Positions 5,710-10,515 of a stretch of 10,515 nt of DNA are shown one piece after another; position 1 is the first letter of the stretch; each line of letters starts with the position of its first letter. The stretch lies in NCBI GenBank assembly GCA_013330825.1, contig DUHN01000075.1, positions 22,126 through 32,640 of the forward strand. Reading direction: 5' to 3'. The notes below the pieces were generated by a model, which saw only the letters and a list, made by a program, of their open reading frames with translations, did not search any database and was not told the origin of the DNA. Source of the DNA: Candidatus Woesearchaeota archaeon. Its GTDB lineage: Archaea; Nanobdellota; Nanobdellia; Woesearchaeales; GW2011-AR4. The position numbers were made by a program, and so were the translations under genes.

Positions 5710-7374
5710 ATGCCAACTGTCCGTTTCAACAAGGGAGTCTTCGAGCACTATGCCGGCAAGAAGCTGCCGCTCGAGCAACTGAAGGACCGCATCAGCTTCC
5801 TCGGCACCGACCTCGAGGGCATCGAGGATGAGGTCATCACCGTCGAGGTCTTTCCCAACAGGCCTGACCTGCTCTCGGTGCAGGGATTCGCCCGCGCATT
5901 CTCCTCGTTCATCGGCCACAAGACAGGATTGAGGGAATACCGGGCCATGCCCTCCAGGGAAAGAGTCATCATCGAGAAGGCAGTGTCCTCGGTGAGGCCC
6001 TACACGTCCTGCGCCATCGTGAAAGGCATACGGTACGATGACGAGAAGATCAGGGAGATCATTGACATCCAGGAGAAGCTCCACATCACTTACGGGCGGA
6101 ACCGCAGGAAGGTGGCGATCGGCATCTACCCGTTCGAGAAGATACAGACGCCCATCCGCTTCACCGCGAAGAGGCCGGAGGACATTGTCTTCAGGCCGCT
6201 TGAGGGCAGCAGGAGGATGAACGCGCGCGAGATACTGGAGAAGCACCCCACGGGGCAGCAGTACGGCCACCTGCTCGCGGGCCAGAAGACGTTCCCCGTA
6301 TTCCTCGATGCCAATGACCAGGTGCTTTCCGTGCCCCCCATCATCAACTCCCACGAGGTAGGGAAGATCACCCCGGAGACGACCGACGTCTTCGTCGAGT
6401 GCTCTGGCTTCGATTATGGGCTGCAGCACACGTGCCTCAACATGATTGTCACCGCGATGGCGGACATGGGCGGGAAAGTATACAGCATGGAGCTGGCGTA
6501 CCCCGACAAGACCATCGTCAGCCCTGATTTTTCTCCCCAGGAGATTGTCATAGATCTCCCTTACATCAACAAGCGCCTCGGGCTTTCCCTGACGGAAAAG
6601 GAATTCGAGAAGCTTCTCGGGCGGATGGGCTTCGGGTTCAAAGGGAAGAAGGCTCTTGTGCCCTGCTACCGCGCGGACATCCTCCACCAGATAGATATCG
6701 GCGAGGACATCGCCATCGCGCATGGCTACGAGAACTTCGAAGAAATCATCCCCAAGGTGGCCACTGTCGCCCGGGAGGCGCCCATCGAGGCCTTCAAAGG
6801 CAAGCTGGCCGAGCTGCTCGTCGGCCTCGGCATGCAGGAAGTGTCGACCTACCACCTGAGCAACGAGGACCACCAGAACACTCGGATGAACGCCTCCTTC
6901 CACTTGGTCAAGCTCGCCAACGCCATCTCGCAGGAATACCCTGTCTTGCGGGCGTGGCTCCTTCCCGGCATGATGGATGTGCTCGGCAGGAACACCAGCT
7001 ACGAGTACCCCCAACGGATATTCCAGATGGGCGCCGTCTTCTCGAAGGACGCCAAGGAGGAGACCGGCGTCGGGGAGGCACGAAAACTTGCCGTCGCCGT
7101 CTCCCACGAGCGCGCCGATTATACCGAGATCCGGCAGGCCGTCGAGTACCTTCTCCGGTCCCTCGGCCTTGCTGACTGGAAGGTCGCGGAGCATGACCAC
7201 CCTTCCTTCATTGCCGGCAGGTGCGCGGCAATCTCCGTCGGGAAGCAGCACCTTGCGTTCATGGGAGAGCTCTCCCCTCTTGTGCTGAAGAGCTGGGGCC
7301 TGGAGATGCCCGCGGTGGCCGCGGAGATGGATGTCGCTGCCTTGTTCTCCCTTGTCTTCCAGGGAAAACGCTGA
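5710..7374 (+). CDS. pheT: Phenylalanyl-tRNA synthetase beta subunit (archaeal type)
   Basis: The 554-residue beta subunit of phenylalanyl-tRNA synthetase, of the shorter archaeal/eukaryotic form, without the long bacterial extensions. Early residues hold EVFPNRPDLLSVQGFARA (46-63), typical of PheT. Residues about 85-240 correspond to the B3/B4 domain, which carries the editing site in this family. Residues about 275-345 form the B5 domain, with VPCYRADILHQIDIGEDIA (317-335) as its best-conserved part. From about 355 onward lies the catalytically inactive class II-like core that contacts PheS. The ATG follows GAGGAAC, which overlaps the pheS stop, after a six-base gap. There is no separate promoter; it is read from the pheS promoter. 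Nothing looks truncated. Confidence 0.96.
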   Translation: MPTVRFNKGVFEHYAGKKLPLEQLKDRISFLGTDLEGIEDEVITVEVFPNRPDLLSVQGFARAFSSFIGHKTGLREYRAMPSRERVIIEKAVSSVRPYTSCAIVKGIRYDDEKIREIIDIQEKLHITYGRNRRKVAIGIYPFEKIQTPIRFTAKRPEDIVFRPLEGSRRMNAREILEKHPTGQQYGHLLAGQKTFPVFLDANDQVLSVPPIINSHEVGKITPETTDVFVECSGFDYGLQHTCLNMIVTAMADMGGKVYSMELAYPDKTIVSPDFSPQEIVIDLPYINKRLGLSLTEKEFEKLLGRMGFGFKGKKALVPCYRADILHQIDIGEDIAIAHGYENFEEIIPKVATVAREAPIEAFKGKLAELLVGLGMQEVSTYHLSNEDHQNTRMNASFHLVKLANAISQEYPVLRAWLLPGMMDVLGRNTSYEYPQRIFQMGAVFSKDAKEETGVGEARKLAVAVSHERADYTEIRQAVEYLLRSLGLADWKVAEHDHPSFIAGRCAAISVGKQHLAFMGELSPLVLKSWGLEMPAVAAEMDVAALFSLVFQGKR

Positions 7375-7388
7375 CGTATGTGAAAACC

Positions 7389-7395
7389 TTTAAAA
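7389..7395 (+). promoter_or_regulatory. TATA box and BRE for the membrane miniprotein gene
   Basis: TTTAAAA preceded by TGAAAACC (7381-7388), closely matching the pheS promoter. The centre lies 26 nt before ATG 7418. No Shine-Dalgarno is present in the C-rich run before the ATG, so the transcript is probably leaderless. The box begins only 14 nt after the pheT stop, which shows this gene is a unit of its own. Confidence 0.65.
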
Positions 7396-7417
7396 GACCA
7401 AGAACCACACTTCCCCC

Positions 7418-7654
7418 ATGAGCCTCCTTGATGACATCCCGTTGCTCAAGCGCATCGTGGAAGCGGCGACGACGCTGCTCATCGTGATCGTGCTGAGCGT
7501 GCTTGTCGGTCTGATACTGGCGTTCCCGGTGATGTGGCTCTGGAACTTTGTCTTCGCGCCCATCAATCCCGCGATGAAGATCAGCGTATTCCAGGCGTGG
7601 GCGCTGAACGTGCTTGCGGGCATCCTCTTCGGCCAGCGGAACGGGAAGAAATAA
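7418..7654 (+). CDS. Small two-helix membrane protein, function unknown
   Basis: A 78-residue protein with a short charged N-terminus, a long hydrophobic segment at about 18-46 and a second at about 56-71, then a basic GQRNGKK tail. It is probably an integral membrane protein with both ends on the same side. The spacing of PVMWLWNF (37-44), the FQAWALNVLAGILFG segment (58-72) and the short polar loop between them resembles small uncharacterised membrane proteins found in bacteria and archaea. I recognise that pattern by eye only and give no function. It has its own promoter after pheT. It converges on the biotin-carrier gene, leaving 13 bases between the two stop codons. Its clear promoter and sound start argue that it is a real gene despite its size. 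Confidence 0.75.
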   Translation: MSLLDDIPLLKRIVEAATTLLIVIVLSVLVGLILAFPVMWLWNFVFAPINPAMKISVFQAWALNVLAGILFGQRNGKK

Positions 7655-7667
7655 CGGCAGCAGATTC

Positions 7668-8051
7668 TTATTTGAGGACGACGACGACCTCTCCCTTGTT
7701 GACGTTCGCGTCCTTCTTCGCGCGGACTTCCTTCACCTCGCCGTCCCTGGGAGCGAGGATCTCGTTCTCCATCTTCATGGCGATGATCTTGACGAGCACC
7801 TGGCCTTTCCCGACCTTGTCGCCCGGCTTGACGTTGACAGCAGTCACCACACCCGGGAGCGGCGCGACGATGGTGCCTTCCTCCACCGCACCGCCCGCCT
7901 TCCCGAAATTGAGCGAGGGAAGGTCCTTGCCCGGCTGCTGGTCGATCTCGAAGACTTCCCCTCCGGCATAGACCTTTATCTTGCCTTCCGGCGTCTCTTC
8001 GACCTTGACGTGGTGCTCCTTCCCGTCAATCCTGACGATGATGTCTTCCAT
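7668..8051 (-). CDS. Biotin carboxyl carrier protein of acyl-CoA carboxylase
   Basis: A 127-residue biotinyl/lipoyl-domain protein. The C-terminal half (about 58-127) is the biotinyl fold, with the canonical AMKMENEI motif (91-98); Lys93 is the residue expected to be biotinylated. The first 55 residues form an extension with alternating charged strands, and a short linker joins it to the fold. It would carry carboxybiotin from a biotin carboxylase to the carboxyltransferase encoded just upstream, only five bases before its ATG. The pair is clearly one operon read from the promoter at 9636-9642. The missing partner is the biotin carboxylase subunit, which is not in this window. An oxaloacetate decarboxylase or pyruvate carboxylase carrier is a less likely alternative, because the neighbour is an acyl-CoA carboxyltransferase. 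Confidence 0.92.
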   Translation of the reverse strand: MEDIIVRIDGKEHHVKVEETPEGKIKVYAGGEVFEIDQQPGKDLPSLNFGKAGGAVEEGTIVAPLPGVVTAVNVKPGDKVGKGQVLVKIIAMKMENEILAPRDGEVKEVRAKKDANVNKGEVVVVLK

Positions 8052-8056
8052 GAGAA

Positions 8057-9613
8057 CTACAAGGGGATGATGCCGTGCTTGCGGTACTTCTTCTGCCTGT
8101 CCACGATGGCGTCCCTCTTCGTGGAGAGCATGCTCAGGCAGGCGATGAGGGACTTGCGGGTCCCCTCCGGAGCGATGACCATGTCAACTCTCCCCTGCGA
8201 GGCCGCAACGTAGGGATTGAGGAACTTTTCCGCGTACTCCGCCACCTTCTGCTTCCGCACCTTCTCGCCGTCCTTGCCAGCGATCTCCTTGCGATGGATG
8301 ATGTTGACCGCCTGCTCCGCGCCCATGACCGCGATCTCCGCCTGCGGCCACGCGATGACCTTGTCATAGCCCATTCCCTTGGACACGAGGGCGATGTACG
8401 CGCCGCCGTACGCCTTCCTCAGGACAAGCGAGATCTTCGGGACCGACGCCTCGGAGAACGCGTAGAGAATCTTGGCCCCGTGCCTGATGATGCCGTTGTG
8501 CTCCTGCTCCGTCCCAGGCAGGTAGCCGGTGACGTCGACGAAGTTGACGAGCGGGATGTTGAATGCATCGCATAACCGCACAAAATGTGCGATCTTGTTG
8601 GAGGAATCGATGTCGAGGCAGCCCGCAAGCACCGATGGCTGGTTGGCCACGACGCCAATGACACGGCTGTCAAGCCGGGCGAAGCCCACGACCGCGTTCT
8701 GGGCATATTCGGCATGGACCTCGAAGAATGTCCTCTTATCAACGACTTCAGAGATGACGTCGCGCATGTCGTACGATTTTTTCGGATCGTCGGGGACAAT
8801 CTTCGCGATGTCCTTGTTGGCACGCACCGGGGAGTCCGCCGTGCTGATGAGCGGAGGGTTCTCGAGATTGTTCTGCGGCAGGTAGCTCAGCAGGGCCTTC
8901 ACCATCAGGAGGCATTCCTTCTCGTCCTCGGCGACGAAATGGGCGACCCCTGACTTCGAGCTGTGGGCAGCCGCCCCGCCAAGGCCGGCGAAGTCTATCT
9001 GCTCTCCCGTGACCGCCTTGATGACCTCCGGACCGGTGATGAACATGTAGCTGTCCTTCTTGGTCATGAAGATGAAGTCCGTCAGCGCCGGCGAGTAGAC
9101 CGCGATGCCCGCGCACGGCCCGAGGATGACCGAGATCTGGGGGACGACACCGGACATCATCGTGTTCAGCCTGAATATCTCGCCGCCGCCGTCCAGCGCC
9201 TGCACGCCTTCCTGGATCCTCGCGCCGCCGGAGTCGAACAGGCCAATGCACGGGCAGCCGGCCTTCAGGGAGAGCTCCATGACATTGGCTATCTTGCGGT
9301 TGTGCATCTCTCCCATGGAGCCGCCCATGAAGGTGAAATCCTGGGCATAGACATAGGCGGGCCGCTTCCCTATGGTGCCGTAGCCGGTGATGACCCCGTC
9401 CCGCGGCCTCTTCTTCGCGGCAAGGTCGTAATTGGAACTCTGCAGCTCGGCGAACGCGTCCAGCTCCGTGAACGAGCCCTTGTCCAGAAGAAGGTCGAGG
9501 CGCTCCTCTGCCGTCAGCTTGCCCTTGGCATGCTGCGCCTTCACTGCGTCCCTGTCCGGCTCCAATGCCTTCACGCGCTCGCGGAAGTCCTTCATTTTAT
9601 CGCCGTCTGACAT
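8057..9613 (-). CDS. Acyl-CoA carboxylase beta subunit (carboxyltransferase)
   Basis: A 518-residue carboxyltransferase of the PccB/AccB family, which transfers CO2 from carboxybiotin to an acyl-CoA to give malonyl- or methylmalonyl-CoA. Both crotonase-like halves are complete. The first holds the FDSGGARIQEG oxyanion loop (126-136). The second holds PGTEQEHNGIIRHGAK (366-381) and RKAYGGAY (399-406), followed by AWPQAEIAVMGA (421-432). The residue after GGAY is Ile407. From memory of Streptomyces work, Asp here marks propionyl-CoA enzymes and Ile acetyl-CoA or mixed enzymes, so the substrate may be acetyl-CoA. Length is normal. The ATG lies 26 nt from its TATA box and has no Shine-Dalgarno, so translation is probably leaderless. 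It is followed by the biotin carrier gene. A sodium-pumping decarboxylase subunit is possible but less likely without membrane partners. Confidence 0.94.
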   Translation of the reverse strand: MSDGDKMKDFRERVKALEPDRDAVKAQHAKGKLTAEERLDLLLDKGSFTELDAFAELQSSNYDLAAKKRPRDGVITGYGTIGKRPAYVYAQDFTFMGGSMGEMHNRKIANVMELSLKAGCPCIGLFDSGGARIQEGVQALDGGGEIFRLNTMMSGVVPQISVILGPCAGIAVYSPALTDFIFMTKKDSYMFITGPEVIKAVTGEQIDFAGLGGAAAHSSKSGVAHFVAEDEKECLLMVKALLSYLPQNNLENPPLISTADSPVRANKDIAKIVPDDPKKSYDMRDVISEVVDKRTFFEVHAEYAQNAVVGFARLDSRVIGVVANQPSVLAGCLDIDSSNKIAHFVRLCDAFNIPLVNFVDVTGYLPGTEQEHNGIIRHGAKILYAFSEASVPKISLVLRKAYGGAYIALVSKGMGYDKVIAWPQAEIAVMGAEQAVNIIHRKEIAGKDGEKVRKQKVAEYAEKFLNPYVAASQGRVDMVIAPEGTRKSLIACLSMLSTKRDAIVDRQKKYRKHGIIPL

Positions 9614-9635
9614 TACTCTGGCTAAGGGAGGGGCG

Positions 9636-9642
9636 TTTAAAA
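9636..9642 (-). promoter_or_regulatory. TATA box and BRE for the carboxylase operon
   Basis: On the minus strand CTTTTAAAC preceded by GCAAAA, a good BRE-TATA pair. Its centre is 26 nt before ATG 9613. No ribosome-binding site is present in the short stretch before the ATG, which fits a leaderless mRNA. Confidence 0.65.
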
Positions 9643-9677
9643 GTTTTGCCTCTTTTCACCGTTCGGCACCTATATCG

Positions 9678-9713
9678 GCGCCCCTTACCGCCTTCGGCGG
9701 AAGAGAGTGGCGC
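9678..9713. repeat. Nested hairpin between radB and the carboxylase promoter
   Basis: An outer stem GCGCC (9678-9682) with GGCGC (9709-9713) encloses an inner stem CCGCC (9688-9692) with GGCGG (9696-9700) and a TTC loop. The stems are separated by unpaired CCTTA and AAGAGAGT. It is G+C-rich and can fold on either strand. It lies downstream of the radB stop and upstream of the carboxylase TATA box, so it may be a 3' structure of the radB mRNA or a small RNA. The pairing is seen; the role is a guess. Confidence 0.4.
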
Positions 9714-9749
9714 ACCCTTCAATGCACTCAGAAATCCTAACGTCACCAA

Positions 9750-10472
9750 CTAAAAAAGCGAGAACCCTTTCCCCTCCCGTGTCCCCAGGATGCCTCCTTC
9801 GACGATCCTGAAGACGATCTCCTTCTCCTCGGCGATGGAGCGGTGCTTGCGCAGGATGGCCCTCCTGTTCCCCGAGGGGGTGATCTGCAGCTCGATGAGC
9901 CCCTTGCTGCCGTACTTGAGGATGTCCCCGCCCACCATGTTTATCTTGTCCTTCTCCTCGAAATCGGCATAGACCTGGTTGGCGATGAGGATGGGGATGT
10001 TCTTGATGCGCGCAATCTGGGTGAGGTAGGCGATTTGCCTGCCCAGCTCGCGGTTGATCTGCTGCGGGTCCTCGCTCTTGCCCAGTTCTAGGCGGTAGAG
10101 CATGGCGATGGTATCGACCACGATGAGGCCAACCTTCTCCTTGACGGCCTCCTTGAGCTTCTCGAAGCACTTCTTCTGCTCCTCGAAGGTCATCGGCCTC
10201 AGGAAGATGATGTTGTTGAGTATCTTGAGGTGGTCCGTCCTCGTGGAGGATGTTATCTGCTTCAGCCGCTCGACCGAGAACCCCTCCTCGGTGTCTATGT
10301 AGATGACTTTCTTGCCCTGCCGCGCGACGTTGATGGCGCAGAGCATGCACAGCACGGTCTTGCCGGAGCCCGCAGGCCCGTACACCGTGGTGATGATGCC
10401 CTTCTCGTATCCCCCTCCCAGCATGGCATCCAGTATGCGGCTGCCGGACGGCTCGCGGTTGCCCTCTTCCAT
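9750..10472 (-). CDS. radB: DNA repair and recombination protein RadB
   Basis: A 240-residue RecA-family ATPase consisting only of the core domain, without the N-terminal helix-hairpin-helix domain of RadA. This is the defining architecture of archaeal RadB, a RadA paralogue thought to assist recombination. Walker A is GPAGSGKT (32-39) and Walker B is LIVVD (116-120). Other features are YIDTEEGF (58-65), ILIANQVY (161-168) and the late GSKGLIEL segment, all typical of RadA/RadB. The motifs for nucleotide binding are intact. The ATG at 10472 lies 26 nt from a TATA box. A GGGGTG close by is only two bases away and too near to act as Shine-Dalgarno. The stop codon ends a run of six T on the minus strand (9757-9752), which could assist archaeal transcription termination. 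A KaiC-like ATPase is the main alternative, but the length and motifs favour RadB. Confidence 0.93.
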   Translation of the reverse strand: MEEGNREPSGSRILDAMLGGGYEKGIITTVYGPAGSGKTVLCMLCAINVARQGKKVIYIDTEEGFSVERLKQITSSTRTDHLKILNNIIFLRPMTFEEQKKCFEKLKEAVKEKVGLIVVDTIAMLYRLELGKSEDPQQINRELGRQIAYLTQIARIKNIPILIANQVYADFEEKDKINMVGGDILKYGSKGLIELQITPSGNRRAILRKHRSIAEEKEIVFRIVEGGILGTREGKGFSLF

Positions 10473-10494
10473 GACACCCCGGAAGGCAACCTTG

Positions 10495-10501
10495 TTTAAA
10501 A
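10495..10501 (-). promoter_or_regulatory. TATA box for radB
   Basis: On the minus strand GGGTTTTAAACAAG, with the TTTTAAA core centred 26 nt before ATG 10472. The upstream CATAAGGG is a weaker BRE than those of the other promoters. It predicts transcription starting at the start codon. Confidence 0.6.
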
Positions 10502-10515
10502 CCCTTATGCCCCTT

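Noticed and set aside
5188..7251. A 687-codon open frame on the minus strand across pheS and pheT
   Set aside because: It lies opposite two certain genes; its translation is low in complexity and rich in Leu, Asp, Val and Arg with no recognisable domain. It is the antisense shadow of G+C-rich coding sequence.
9678..9713. H/ACA guide RNA at the nested hairpin
   Set aside because: The upper stem is only 5 bp, there is no kink-turn, and the base triplet after the outer stem is not ACA-like at the required place on either strand.
1..10515. CRISPR array, transposon or integrated element
   Set aside because: No spaced direct repeats, transposase or integrase motifs, or terminal inverted repeats were seen; base composition is even across the genes.

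Overview
The window reads as archaeal chromosome of fairly high G+C. PheS and PheT are the archaeal-type subunits. RadB is a RecA-family protein known from Euryarchaeota and related lineages. Most first genes carry an A-rich BRE-like stretch and a TTTAAA-type TATA box about 26 nt before the start codon, which is an archaeal promoter pattern. I cannot place the organism below archaeon (euryarchaeal or DPANN-like). There is no rRNA, tRNA, CRISPR array, insertion sequence or other mobile element that I can see.

Layout. (1) Positions 1-3160, minus strand: an apparent operon of a FabZ/hot-dog-type dehydratase, an SCP-x-type thiolase, and a protein fusing a DUF35 zinc ribbon/OB-fold to a DUF362 domain. 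The start of a fourth gene may run off the left edge. (2) 3273-3911, plus: a divergent histidine-phosphatase gene. (3) 3912-4137: a non-coding gap with small hairpins. (4) 4138-7374, plus: pheS-pheT, then a separately promoted two-helix membrane miniprotein at 7418-7654. (5) 7668-9642, minus: biotin-dependent acyl-CoA carboxylase, as carboxyltransferase plus biotin carrier; no biotin carboxylase gene lies here. (6) 9750-10501, minus: radB, with a short nested-hairpin spacer between it and the carboxylase promoter.

How the genes fit together. PheS and PheT form phenylalanyl-tRNA synthetase and RadB is a recombination accessory protein; these are housekeeping. The more interesting part is acyl-CoA chemistry. 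The left operon supplies a C-C condensing enzyme, the DUF35 partner that such thiolases use in archaea, and a dehydratase with its His/Glu dyad intact. The carboxylase half on the right has an Ile at the residue that separates acetyl-CoA from propionyl-CoA users, so it could make malonyl-CoA. Together they hint at an archaeal acyl-chain or hydroxyacyl pathway, but no reductase, HMG-CoA synthase or acyl carrier protein is encoded here. The DUF35-DUF362 fusion is the best candidate for something poorly described.

All functional calls come from reading motifs by eye; no database search was run.
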